Shown here in pieces: positions 1 to 9,006 of a DNA stretch of 39,496 bases. Each line of letters begins with the position of its first letter. Within the stretch, counting starts at the first letter, position 1. Source of the DNA: Flavobacteriaceae bacterium (lineage in GTDB: Bacteria; Bacteroidota; Bacteroidia; Flavobacteriales; Flavobacteriaceae); the NCBI GenBank assembly GCA_013043005.1, contig JABDOZ010000180.1:1-39496 (forward strand). The letters are read 5' to 3'. Position numbers and translations under genes: made by a program. The notes below the pieces were generated by a model that worked only from the letters and a program-made list of their open reading frames with translations, ran no database searches and was not told the origin of the DNA.

Positions 1-279
1 CCAATGATGAACCATTTTGGGTTCATTTATAGTAAGAGTATCCGTTTTAAAGCCTACATAACTTATAACCAATTTGGTGTATTCTCGACTGTAATCAATA
101 GTGAAATTTCCATCAACACCTGTTACAGTTCCAATTGTTGTATCGAGCCAGTATACGTTTGCTCCTGCCAATCCTATACGCTCATTTTTGTCGTTTGCTT
201 CCATGATCATTCCAGTAAGGGTTTCCTGTGAAGCCAAAATTCCGGGAAGCATTATTATAAAGTATATTATTCGTTTCAA
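1..279 (-). CDS. TonB-dependent receptor-like protein, N-terminal part (signal peptide plus carboxypeptidase-D regulatory-like/CarbopepD_reg_2-type beta domain), truncated by the window edge
   Basis: The minus strand read by eye from a TTG start at 279 gives (L/M)KRIIYFIIMLPGILASQETLTGMIMEANDKNERIGLAGANVYWLDTTIGTVTGVDGNFTIDYSREYTKLVISYVGFKTDTLTINEPKMVHHW. It is open to the window edge. The pattern G.V.D.....L.GANV...T..GT.TD..G.F.I......L..SYVG.K is typical of SusC/TonB-receptor N-terminal domains. Confidence 0.75.
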   Translation of the reverse strand, partial: MKRIIYFIIMLPGILASQETLTGMIMEANDKNERIGLAGANVYWLDTTIGTVTGVDGNFTIDYSREYTKLVISYVGFKTDTLTINEPKMVHHW

Positions 280-348
280 TTTGATTGTATTTTAATGTTC
301 TTGTTAAGATTTGAGATTGGAATGCAGAATTTTCTACATAGCAAAATG

Positions 349-370
349 CACTTCAAAATCAATTGAAGTG
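349..370. repeat. Hairpin between the HYC_CC_PP gene and the TonB-receptor gene
   Basis: CACTTCAA-AATCAA-TTGAAGTG, perfect 8-bp stem, no T tract. Confidence 0.5.
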
Positions 371-390
371 TTAAAGAAATAAAGAGAAAA

Positions 391-804
391 TCAAATTAAG
401 AAAACCCGATCCATGAGATTTAAATCTTCGACCAGATTAGGTGGATAATAATTTTTATGTGGAATTATATGTTGTGGTAATCCTTCAAATAGATTCACAT
501 AAGAATAAATGTACGAAGCTATGAATAACTGATGTTCAAAATCTGAATTATCAAATGATTTAACAATCAACTCGTCTTGGCCTTGAAAAACATCTATCGT
601 ATCTTTACAACATGATTTTTTTGTGATAGCTTCCAATTCTTTTTCCGTTTCTTCCATCGCACACTTTTCGGCTTCAGTAAATACAGAAACATCAATCAAA
701 ACATCACCACAAAAGTGCTTTTCAACAGTAAAAGATACCGTAGAAAACAATACTAATAATGACATAAGTACTGATAAACTTTTATGCAAAATCCGTTTCA
801 ACAC
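391..804 (-). CDS. HYC_CC_PP-type small secreted Cys-rich protein
   Basis: 137-aa ORF with N-terminal signal peptide and conserved Cys/His pattern (KHFCGDVLIDVSVF...KCAMEE...KKSCCKD). It sits directly upstream of the TonB-receptor gene, as is usual for this family. Confidence 0.75.
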   Translation of the reverse strand: MLKRILHKSLSVLMSLLVLFSTVSFTVEKHFCGDVLIDVSVFTEAEKCAMEETEKELEAITKKSCCKDTIDVFQGQDELIVKSFDNSDFEHQLFIASYIYSYVNLFEGLPQHIIPHKNYYPPNLVEDLNLMDRVFLI

Positions 805-860
805 AGGTTAAAATTACAAAAATTAAAGGGAGAAAGGTCCTTTTTATGATGTGTTAACAT

Positions 861-1289
861 TTATTTCTTTTGCTTATAGTAGTAAAAAGCAGGTAATAAT
901 AACAATAATATAATTGGCTGGATTAAGAACCGGCGAATATTAAAAAAGAGGTAATAGTCTTCTTGTCGTGGATTTAAAACAAAATATAAAAATAACGCCA
1001 GCAACAAAACATAAGCTCCTAAATAAACAAATCCAGAAAACTTGACAATATTCTTATCTTTAAAAAACACATAAAGAATTCCTAAGGACAGCACCGAGTT
1101 CATTATATATCTTATGGTAGTAAATGCTGTTAACTTAAAAACTTCACGTCTTGGATTATCTATATACAGATAATCGTTTTGAAAAAATGTTAAATAGGGA
1201 TCGTAGAATAACTCATTTTCAAAAAAACGAATGGCCGCCAAAAGACCGAACAGGATAACTAGCAGTATGTATTTTGTAGCTTTAGACAT
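861..1289 (-). CDS. Exosortase F system-associated membrane protein
   Basis: 142-aa protein with several TM segments and a ...NPRREVFKLTAFTTIRYIMNSVLSLGILYVFFKDK... motif. It overlaps the xrtF stop by 8 bp. Confidence 0.75.
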   Translation of the reverse strand: MSKATKYILLVILFGLLAAIRFFENELFYDPYLTFFQNDYLYIDNPRREVFKLTAFTTIRYIMNSVLSLGILYVFFKDKNIVKFSGFVYLGAYVLLLALFLYFVLNPRQEDYYLFFNIRRFLIQPIILLLLLPAFYYYKQKK

Positions 1290-1860
1290 TTCGCTTATTT
1301 AAATTTGAAAACCGATTGACCCAAAACATCCATAGAAGAAATACCATGCCATAGATGATTGCAGGAAAAATAACAACGTGCAAAATTTCACGTCTCCAAG
1401 GATAATGGAATAATCCAACCGACAGAATTGCAATCCTAATAAGATTTACAACATATAGTAGCGTACTTCCGGCTAACAAGTAGAATAACGTAGTTTTAAA
1501 TTTTCCCGAAAATGCTATTACAAATGAAATGAACAAAATTATGATACTAATTGAATTGCACCCTTCAACCACTCTGGCTACATATTTATCTCGAATTATA
1601 ATCTTCATTGTCGGTTCATCAGGATGTGCCTCAATTTTTGTTTCATAACCAAACGTATTCAAAATTTCCTGACTTTGCTTTGCAACTGTATGAGTTAAAT
1701 AATCCGGATAATATTTAGAGCCGTCTGAATAATCTAAATATAATTTATAGACTACCGCTAGCACAATATAAACTGATAAAAAAGTAATAATAAACCTAAT
1801 TACAGGTTTATATTTTTTAATTAGTTCCAGCACACAGAAAAATTTAAAATTGCTCCACAA
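1282..1860 (-). CDS. xrtF: Exosortase family protein XrtF
   Basis: Multi-TM protein with an exosortase/archaeosortase catalytic pattern: Cys in VEGCNSISIIILF, Arg in NLIRIAILS, His in LHVVIFPAIIYG. The true start may be an internal GTG near 1833. Confidence 0.8.
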   Translation of the reverse strand: MWSNFKFFCVLELIKKYKPVIRFIITFLSVYIVLAVVYKLYLDYSDGSKYYPDYLTHTVAKQSQEILNTFGYETKIEAHPDEPTMKIIIRDKYVARVVEGCNSISIIILFISFVIAFSGKFKTTLFYLLAGSTLLYVVNLIRIAILSVGLFHYPWRREILHVVIFPAIIYGMVFLLWMFWVNRFSNLNKRNV

Positions 1861-1922
1861 TTTAGTAAATGCAGTGTAATTATTTGTAGAAATTAGATAC
1901 TTTTACAAAAAAAAATAACATT

Positions 1923-2375
1923 ATGAATTTCAGTGAGTTAAAACCACTAATTCTGGAAATATTCAAAAAAAAGGTTCCGCTTGATGATATTTTACTGGAA
2001 ATCTGTCTATTACTTGAAAGCAAAGTTGAGCACTACAATTGGGTTGGATTCTATTTCAAGAATGGCAATAGAAATGAGCTAAAACTAGGTCCTTATGTTG
2101 GAGAGCCAACAGACCATGTCATCATTCCATTTGGTAAAGGTATATGTGGTCAAGTTGCTTTGAGTAATAAGAACTTTGTAGTACCTGATGTTTCAGCTCA
2201 AGACAATTATATTGCATGCAGCTTAACTGTAAAGTCAGAAATAGTAATTCCAATTTTTGTAAATGAAGAAAATGTTGGTCAAATAGATATCGACTCGAAT
2301 ACAACTGACCCTTTTACTGAAGAAGATGAACGTTTTTTGGAGTTTGTTTGTAAAAAAGTTTCAAAAGTTCTTTAA
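1923..2375 (+). CDS. GAF domain protein, free-methionine-(R)-sulfoxide reductase-like
   Basis: HYNWVGFYF...LGPYVGEPTDHVIIPFGKGICGQVA...VPDVSAQDNYIACSLTVKSEIVIPI resembles the fRMsr family. Two of the three canonical Cys are retained (GICG, IACS). Confidence 0.8.
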   Translation: MNFSELKPLILEIFKKKVPLDDILLEICLLLESKVEHYNWVGFYFKNGNRNELKLGPYVGEPTDHVIIPFGKGICGQVALSNKNFVVPDVSAQDNYIACSLTVKSEIVIPIFVNEENVGQIDIDSNTTDPFTEEDERFLEFVCKKVSKVL

Positions 2376-2379
2376 TAAA

Positions 2380-3636
2380 TTACATTCCGGTTCTTATCGC
2401 TTCTACCGGATCTAATCTGGAAGCAGACAAAGCCGGTAAAATACCAGCAATAAGACCTATTATAGTAGAGACAATAAATCCTATAACCATGTTTTTAAAG
2501 GATAAGATAAATTCAAAATCTCCTGTAATTTGTGAGAGTCCTACTGTAGCTATCCAAACCAGAATTAGTCCAACTATACCACCTATAACAGCTAAAATGA
2601 CTGCTTCAAACAAAAACTGAAATAGGATAAATCGGTTTTTAGCTCCAAGTGATTTTTGAATTCCAATTAAATTGGTTCTTTCTTTAACACTCACAAACAT
2701 TATATTGGCAATCCCAAAGCCTCCAACAAGTAAAGAGAAGCCACTAATAACCCAACCAAAAACATTCATTTGGCCGGTAATATTATCAATAAAGTCGGTA
2801 AATCCCTGTAATTGATTTACAAAGAAGTTTGTAACTTCATCTGGTTTTAGACCCCTATAAAGTCTTAATCTTTGCGTGATCATTGCATTAAATTCTGCCA
2901 GATCAATCCCACTTTCTGGTTTAACCATTATAGCAGGAAATGCAAATCTGTTATTTTCTCCAAAAATTCTTCTAACAAAATTTACGGGAACAAAGACCGC
3001 CGTATCCTTTGAATTGCCAAAAAGTCCGGATCCTTCTTTTTTTAAGACTCCAATTACGTTGAATTTCCTGCCGTAAAGTCTAACCTGCTTTCCAATTGGA
3101 TTAAAATCGTCAAACAAACTGTTTGCCACTTCATCACCTAAAACGACAACCGGAACTCCAGAATTCGACTCCGATTCATTGAAGAAACGACCTTGTGCTA
3201 TTTGCAGGCTTTCAATATCATAATATTCATGTGTAATGGCTCCAATTCCAACATTGGTAATAGATCTATCCTGATATTTAACTGTTTCTTCACCTACATT
3301 TAATTGAAAAGTGGCAGCTTCAACATTTGGAATTTTATTGGCAATGAATTGGTACTCATCAAAAGTCATATCCGGGAATTGTTCTTTCTTCCAATTTGGA
3401 ATATTCGGTGTTGGTGCGAACGAAAATCGCATGATGTAAAGTGTGCTATTATCTAATGAGCTAATACTACCCTTTATTTCCTCCTTTAAGGAGTCAACTG
3501 CAGCCAACACTGCTATAATGGAAAAAATACCTATTGTTACACCTAACAATGATAAAAAAGTACGCAACTTATTGTTGCGCAAAGCATTTATTGCAAAATA
3601 GAAGCTCTCTTTAACTAATCGAAGGTAAAAAAACAT
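2380..3636 (-). CDS. MacB/FtsX-type ABC transporter permease (paralog 1)
   Basis: MacB architecture: N-terminal TM, large periplasmic domain, C-terminal three TM; ALRNNKLRTFLSLLGVTIGIFSIIAV; ...ERTNLIGIQKSLGA...LDPVEAIRTG. Confidence 0.85.
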   Translation of the reverse strand: MFFYLRLVKESFYFAINALRNNKLRTFLSLLGVTIGIFSIIAVLAAVDSLKEEIKGSISSLDNSTLYIMRFSFAPTPNIPNWKKEQFPDMTFDEYQFIANKIPNVEAATFQLNVGEETVKYQDRSITNVGIGAITHEYYDIESLQIAQGRFFNESESNSGVPVVVLGDEVANSLFDDFNPIGKQVRLYGRKFNVIGVLKKEGSGLFGNSKDTAVFVPVNFVRRIFGENNRFAFPAIMVKPESGIDLAEFNAMITQRLRLYRGLKPDEVTNFFVNQLQGFTDFIDNITGQMNVFGWVISGFSLLVGGFGIANIMFVSVKERTNLIGIQKSLGAKNRFILFQFLFEAVILAVIGGIVGLILVWIATVGLSQITGDFEFILSFKNMVIGFIVSTIIGLIAGILPALSASRLDPVEAIRTGM

Positions 3637-3659
3637 GCTTTTATAATATTTTATGTCAT

Positions 3660-4913
3660 TTAAAATCCTGATCTAATAGCCTCTACAGGATCTAACCTTG
3701 AAGCTGAAATAGCTGGAATTACACCAGACAACAATCCAATTAATGATGATAGAGAAAATCCCAAAAATACATTAAATGTTGATAAAACAAATTCAAACTC
3801 TTCTGTAAATTGAGATAAAATTATAATCGTAAACCAAACTAGAAAAAGGCCGACTAAACCTCCAACTATTGACAAAATTATAGCCTCGAACAAAAATTGA
3901 AAAAGGATAAATCTGTTTTTGGCTCCCAGTGATTTTTGTATGCCAATTAAATTGGTCCTTTCTTTTACACTAACAAACATTATATTAGCAATTCCAAATC
4001 CACCAACCAATAAGGAAAATCCGCTTATTGCCCATCCAATAGAATTCATAAAAGAAATAATACCGTCAATAGCATTTGTTAATCCTGTCAATATATTCAC
4101 AAAAAAATTGTTTATTGAATCAGCCTTGATACCTCTCCTAATTCTTAATTTTTGAGAAATCTCAGATTTTAATCCAGCCATATCAACACCAAGTTTGGGT
4201 TTAACTATAATTACATGATTCATTCTGTCGTCATTATCACCAAATCTTTTTCTTAAATAATTCGCAGGAATAAAAATAGAAATGTCATTACTGTCACCTA
4301 ACAATCCTGACCCTTGTTTATTTACAACACCTATAACGGTGAACCTTTGACCGTACAACCTAACACGTTTACCTATTGGTTCACTTTCACCAAAAAGAGA
4401 CTTTGCTATTTCATCTCCTATAACAACGACTGGTTTACCAGAATTTGATTCGGCTTCATTATAAAATCTACCTTTGGAGAACTTTAAAACCTGAATATCT
4501 GAGAATTCGTATGAAACAGGTACCACATTTACATTAGTCACAGAATTAGACTCGTACTTTATACTTTGCCGCATAACAAATAGCTGATAACCTACATGTT
4601 GTGCGTCTGAAAGCGATTCTTTAAGATATTTATATTCATCATAAGAAACTTCCGGAAAATTTTGTCGTTTCCATCGTGGTACCTCTGTAGGTCCAAATGA
4701 AAATTTGGCCAAATAAATCGTATTTTTATCCAGGCCACTTAGCTGATCTTTTATTTGTTTGTCTAAGGAATCTACAGCTGCTAAGACTGCTATAATTGAA
4801 AATATTCCAACAGTAACACCTAATAAGGATAAAAAGGTTCTTAATTTATTGTTTCGCAGCGCATTTATTGCAAAATAAAAGCTCTCCTTAACTAAACGTA
4901 AATAAAAAAACAT
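3660..4913 (-). CDS. MacB/FtsX-type ABC transporter permease (paralog 2)
   Basis: Same architecture as the downstream paralog; the two share a nearly identical N-terminal block and TM2-proximal block. Confidence 0.85.
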   Translation of the reverse strand: MFFYLRLVKESFYFAINALRNNKLRTFLSLLGVTVGIFSIIAVLAAVDSLDKQIKDQLSGLDKNTIYLAKFSFGPTEVPRWKRQNFPEVSYDEYKYLKESLSDAQHVGYQLFVMRQSIKYESNSVTNVNVVPVSYEFSDIQVLKFSKGRFYNEAESNSGKPVVVIGDEIAKSLFGESEPIGKRVRLYGQRFTVIGVVNKQGSGLLGDSNDISIFIPANYLRKRFGDNDDRMNHVIIVKPKLGVDMAGLKSEISQKLRIRRGIKADSINNFFVNILTGLTNAIDGIISFMNSIGWAISGFSLLVGGFGIANIMFVSVKERTNLIGIQKSLGAKNRFILFQFLFEAIILSIVGGLVGLFLVWFTIIILSQFTEEFEFVLSTFNVFLGFSLSSLIGLLSGVIPAISASRLDPVEAIRSGF

Positions 4914-4950
4914 ACCCTTTCGATTGGAATAAAGATAAGACGTTTTTTAT

Positions 4951-4962
4951 TAACAATTGTTA
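4951..4962. repeat. 12-bp palindrome in the divergent ABC-permease/purH intergenic region
   Basis: TAACAATTGTTA, perfect dyad. Confidence 0.45.
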
Positions 4963-5016
4963 CAAAAAATCTAATTCACAAGTCTAATTCCTATCCATAT
5001 TTTAAAGGTAAATACG

Positions 5017-5024
5017 TAATTTTG
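5017..5024 (+). promoter_or_regulatory. Candidate -7 box upstream of purH
   Basis: TAATTTTG matches TAnnTTTG; weak -33 region. Confidence 0.4.
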
Positions 5025-5066
5025 ACAAAATTAAAATTGCAACGTTTAAACTAGATAAAAGTCACA

Positions 5067-6599
5067 ATGAGTCACAGTAAAAGAATTAAATCAGCATTGA
5101 TTTCCGTTTATAGTAAAGAAGGGCTAGAACCTATTATTCATCAATTAGATAAATTAAATGTTACCATCTATTCAACTGGTGGAACACAAAAGTTCATTAA
5201 TGACCTTGATGTTGAAGTGACTCCTGTTGAAGAAGTCACATCGTATCCATCTATTCTTGGCGGTAGAGTAAAGACCCTGCACCCTAAAGTCTTTGGTGGT
5301 ATTTTAAACAGGCAGAATAATGATAGTGATATAGCAGAACTGGAAGAATATGAAATCCCTCAAATTGATTTAGTAATTGTCGATCTCTATCCTTTTGAAA
5401 AAACGGTTGCTTCTGGAGCGAATGAACAAGATATAATTGAAAAAATTGATATAGGAGGCATTTCTTTAATTCGGGCTGCTGGAAAAAATTACAGAGATGT
5501 GCTTTGCGTATCTTCAGTTGATGATTATTCAGAAGTATTGAACTTATTAAATAAAAATGAAGGAATCATAAGTGAAGAAGAAAGAAGATTATTTGCTGCT
5601 AAGGCATTTAATGTTTCATCTCATTATGATACTGCCATTTTCAATTATTTTAATAAAAATCATGAGATTGTATCATTAAAAATCAGTGAAACTCAAGGTA
5701 AGGTCTTAAGATATGGTGAGAATCCACATCAAAAAGGATTCTTCTTTGGAAATTTTGATGACATGTTCACTAAACTTCATGGAAAAGAATTGAGTTATAA
5801 CAATTTGCTTGATATTGATGCTGCGGTTAACCTGATGAATGAATTTAAAACTGAAGGACCAACATTTGCTATCTTAAAACACAATAATGCCTGTGGTTTT
5901 GCCACCAGACCAACACTTCATGAAGCATATGTAGATGCCTTGGCAGGAGATCCGGTTTCTGCTTTTGGTGGTATTCTTATCTGTAATAAAGAAATTGATA
6001 AAGCTACAGCGTTAGAAATTAATAAATTATTTTGTGAGGTAGTCATAGCGCCATCCTATGAATCTGAAGCATTGGAAATTCTTAAAAGCAAGAAGAATAG
6101 AATCATGCTAATTTTAAAGGAAGTTCAACTTTCTCAAACTACTGTCAGGTCTTGCCTAAATGGTGCTTTGGTTCAGGATCGAGATAATAAAACTGACTCC
6201 ATTGAAGAATTAACCCATGTAACCGAATCGAAACCCACTGCTAACGAATTGGATGATCTGATATTTGCATCAAAAATATGCAAGCATACCAAATCAAATA
6301 CGATCGTACTTGTTAAAAACAAACAACTGTATGCTAGTGGTACTGGTCAGACGAGTCGAGTAGATGCGCTTAATCAATCCATTCATAAGGCTAAATCTTT
6401 TAATTTTGACCTAAATGGAGCTGTTATGGCAAGTGATGCTTTCTTCCCGTTTCCAGATTGTGTTGAAATTGCCAACAATGCTGGTATTAAAGCAGTTATA
6501 CAACCAGGTGGCTCGATAAAAGATCAATTAAGCATTGATTTTTGTAATGAAAACAATGTTGCTATGGTATTTACAGGAACGCGTCATTTTAAGCATTAA
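5067..6599 (+). CDS. purH: Bifunctional AICAR formyltransferase/IMP cyclohydrolase
   Basis: YPSILGGRVKTLHPKVFGGIL, LRYGENPHQ, KHNNACG, SDAFFPFPDCVEIANNAGIKAVIQPGGS, C-terminal TGTRHFKH. Confidence 0.97.
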   Translation: MSHSKRIKSALISVYSKEGLEPIIHQLDKLNVTIYSTGGTQKFINDLDVEVTPVEEVTSYPSILGGRVKTLHPKVFGGILNRQNNDSDIAELEEYEIPQIDLVIVDLYPFEKTVASGANEQDIIEKIDIGGISLIRAAGKNYRDVLCVSSVDDYSEVLNLLNKNEGIISEEERRLFAAKAFNVSSHYDTAIFNYFNKNHEIVSLKISETQGKVLRYGENPHQKGFFFGNFDDMFTKLHGKELSYNNLLDIDAAVNLMNEFKTEGPTFAILKHNNACGFATRPTLHEAYVDALAGDPVSAFGGILICNKEIDKATALEINKLFCEVVIAPSYESEALEILKSKKNRIMLILKEVQLSQTTVRSCLNGALVQDRDNKTDSIEELTHVTESKPTANELDDLIFASKICKHTKSNTIVLVKNKQLYASGTGQTSRVDALNQSIHKAKSFNFDLNGAVMASDAFFPFPDCVEIANNAGIKAVIQPGGSIKDQLSIDFCNENNVAMVFTGTRHFKH

Positions 6600-6653
6600 T
6601 TTTATTACTTTTACCACAATAAATTTAACCTCATTAATTAGGCATAAAACAAT

Positions 6654-7682
6654 ATGGGATTTTTTGATTTCCTAACCGAAGATATAGCTATTGACCTTGG
6701 TACTGCAAATACGCTAATAATTCACAATGATAAGGTTGTTGTGGATAGTCCATCAATAGTAGCACGTGATAGAATTACAGGAAAAATAATAGCAGTTGGC
6801 AAGGAAGCCAGCATGATGCAGGGAAAGACGCATGAAAACATTAAGACAATAAGACCCTTAAAAGATGGTGTAATTGCTGATTTTGATGCATCAGAACAGA
6901 TGATAAATATGTTCATCAAAAATATACCTGCATTAAAGAAAAAATTCTTTACACCAGCCTTGCGTATGGTTATTTGTATCCCTTCTGGAATTACCGAAGT
7001 AGAAATGAGAGCGGTAAGAGAAAGTGCCGAAAGAGTGAACGGAAAAGAGGTTTACCTCATCCATGAACCAATGGCTGCTGCAATTGGTATAGGTGTTGAT
7101 ATCATGCAGCCTAAAGGGAATATGATTGTGGATATTGGTGGTGGAACAACTGAAATAGCAGTTATTGCTTTAGGTGGAATTGTTTGCGATAAGTCGGTAA
7201 AAGTTGCAGGTGATGTATTTACAAATGATATTGTTTATTACATGCGTACGCAACATAATTTATATGTTGGTGAACGAACTGCAGAAAAAATAAAAATTCA
7301 AATAGGTGCGGCTACTGAAGATCTAGAATTACCACCTGAAGATATGAGTGTTCAAGGAAGAGATCTGCTTACGGGAAAACCAAAACAGGTGCAAATCTCA
7401 TTTAGAGAAATTGCCAAAGCTTTAGATAAATCAATATTGAGAATAGAAGATGCCGTTATGGAAACATTATCACAAACACCTCCGGAATTAGCTGCTGATA
7501 TCTATAATACGGGAATCTATTTAGCTGGTGGCGGATCCATGCTTCGTGGTTTGGATAAACGACTTTCTCAAAAAACAGATCTCCCTGTTTATATTGCTGA
7601 AGACCCGTTAAGAGCGGTTGTAAGAGGTACTGGAATCACTTTAAAAAATCTCGTGAAATTCAAGAGTGTTCTGATTAAATAG
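6654..7682 (+). CDS. mreB: Rod shape-determining protein MreB (actin-like)
   Basis: IDLGTANTLI, HEPMAAAIGIGVDI, NMIVDIGGGTTEIAVIALGGIV, YLAGGGSMLRGLD. Confidence 0.97.
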   Translation: MGFFDFLTEDIAIDLGTANTLIIHNDKVVVDSPSIVARDRITGKIIAVGKEASMMQGKTHENIKTIRPLKDGVIADFDASEQMINMFIKNIPALKKKFFTPALRMVICIPSGITEVEMRAVRESAERVNGKEVYLIHEPMAAAIGIGVDIMQPKGNMIVDIGGGTTEIAVIALGGIVCDKSVKVAGDVFTNDIVYYMRTQHNLYVGERTAEKIKIQIGAATEDLELPPEDMSVQGRDLLTGKPKQVQISFREIAKALDKSILRIEDAVMETLSQTPPELAADIYNTGIYLAGGGSMLRGLDKRLSQKTDLPVYIAEDPLRAVVRGTGITLKNLVKFKSVLIK

Positions 7683-7689
7683 AATTTAA

Positions 7690-8502
7690 ATGCAACAAAT
7701 AATTAATTTTATTATTAGAAACAAAAATTTTCTTTTGTTTCTGTTGCTCTTTATAATATCCTTCATTCTTACAGTACAGTCCCATTCATTTCATAGAAGT
7801 AAATTCATAAGTTCAGCTAATTTTTTAAGTGGTGGAATCTATAATTCGGTTCATAATATATCACAATACCTGGACCTTAAAACCGAAAATAAAATATTAA
7901 TAGAGGAAAACTACAAACTAAGGAATTTACTATTCAATCAAACTGAAAATAATTTAGATTCAGTAATTGTTGACAGTTCATTCTATTCAAAGGAGTTTAA
8001 GTTTACTCCGGCTTCATTGATTAAAAACAGTTTTAGCAGTACCAACAATTCTCTATTAGTAGATAAGGGAGAAAAAGATGGTGTAAAAGAAGATTTTGGT
8101 GTTATTACTTCAAAAGGACTTATTGGAATAATCGACAACACCTCTAATAGTTATTCTAGAGTTGTCTCCATTTTAAGCACTAAAAGTAAAATTAATGCGC
8201 AGTTAAAAAAGACTAACCACTTTGGCACCTTATTGTGGAATGGTGATTCTCATGAGATTGTTCAACTTATGGATGTACCTAAAATTGCACCAGTTCAAAT
8301 TGGCGATACCGTAATAACAGGTGGCAGGTCTACAATTTTCCCAAAAGGAATTTATATAGGTACAATTACTTCATTTCAAGTTGATAATGCTGAGGATTTT
8401 TATGAAATCAATATTAAGCTATTTAATGACATGACTAATATTGGACACGTGTATATTGTTGAAAACCTGAAAATTAAAGAGTTAATAAATCTGGAAAAAT
8501 AG
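7690..8502 (+). CDS. mreC: Rod shape-determining protein MreC
   Basis: N-terminal TM, coiled coil, beta-rich domain (VDKGEKDGVKEDFGVITSKGLIGII); position directly after mreB. Confidence 0.93.
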   Translation: MQQIINFIIRNKNFLLFLLLFIISFILTVQSHSFHRSKFISSANFLSGGIYNSVHNISQYLDLKTENKILIEENYKLRNLLFNQTENNLDSVIVDSSFYSKEFKFTPASLIKNSFSSTNNSLLVDKGEKDGVKEDFGVITSKGLIGIIDNTSNSYSRVVSILSTKSKINAQLKKTNHFGTLLWNGDSHEIVQLMDVPKIAPVQIGDTVITGGRSTIFPKGIYIGTITSFQVDNAEDFYEINIKLFNDMTNIGHVYIVENLKIKELINLEK

Positions 8503-9006
8503 ATGAATAGCGTTGTTGCCACAAATATTGCCCGATTTATTGCATTAGTTTTAGTGCAAGTTTTGGTTTTCAATCATATTAATTTTCTTGGTTATATTAA
8601 TCCTTACATCTATATTCTATTTATCATTTTATATCCGGTAAAGAATAATAGAACCTTATTCATTTTCTTAGCATTTTTATTAGGCTTGTGCGTTGATATT
8701 TTTTCTGATTCAGGAGGCGTTCATGCTGCTGCCAGCGTTTCGGTTGCCTTCTTGAGACCTGGATTTCTAAAATCTGTATTTGGCGCTTTATACGAACATC
8801 AAACAATAAAATTTAGTAATATTGATATTGTACCTAAAGTTTCTTATATAGCATTTTTAACTGTTGTTCATCATTTTATTTTATTTTCACTTGAAATTTT
8901 TAACTTTTCAAAAATAATTTTAGTCGCTCAAAAAACGTTATTCTCCAGTATATTTACTATTATCATTTGTATTTTAGTGACTATTATTTTCACACGAAAA
9001 AGTTAA
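8503..9006 (+). CDS. mreD: Rod shape-determining protein MreD
   Basis: 167-aa multi-TM protein between mreC and mrdA; GYINPYIYILFIILYP and FLLGLCVDIFSDSGGVHAAASV. Confidence 0.9.
   Translation: MNSVVATNIARFIALVLVQVLVFNHINFLGYINPYIYILFIILYPVKNNRTLFIFLAFLLGLCVDIFSDSGGVHAAASVSVAFLRPGFLKSVFGALYEHQTIKFSNIDIVPKVSYIAFLTVVHHFILFSLEIFNFSKIILVAQKTLFSSIFTIIICILVTIIFTRKS

Noticed and set aside
4-295. Plus-strand ORFs at 4-231 and 101-295
   Set aside because: Both lie antisense to the TonB-receptor N-terminal domain, which reads clearly on the minus strand.
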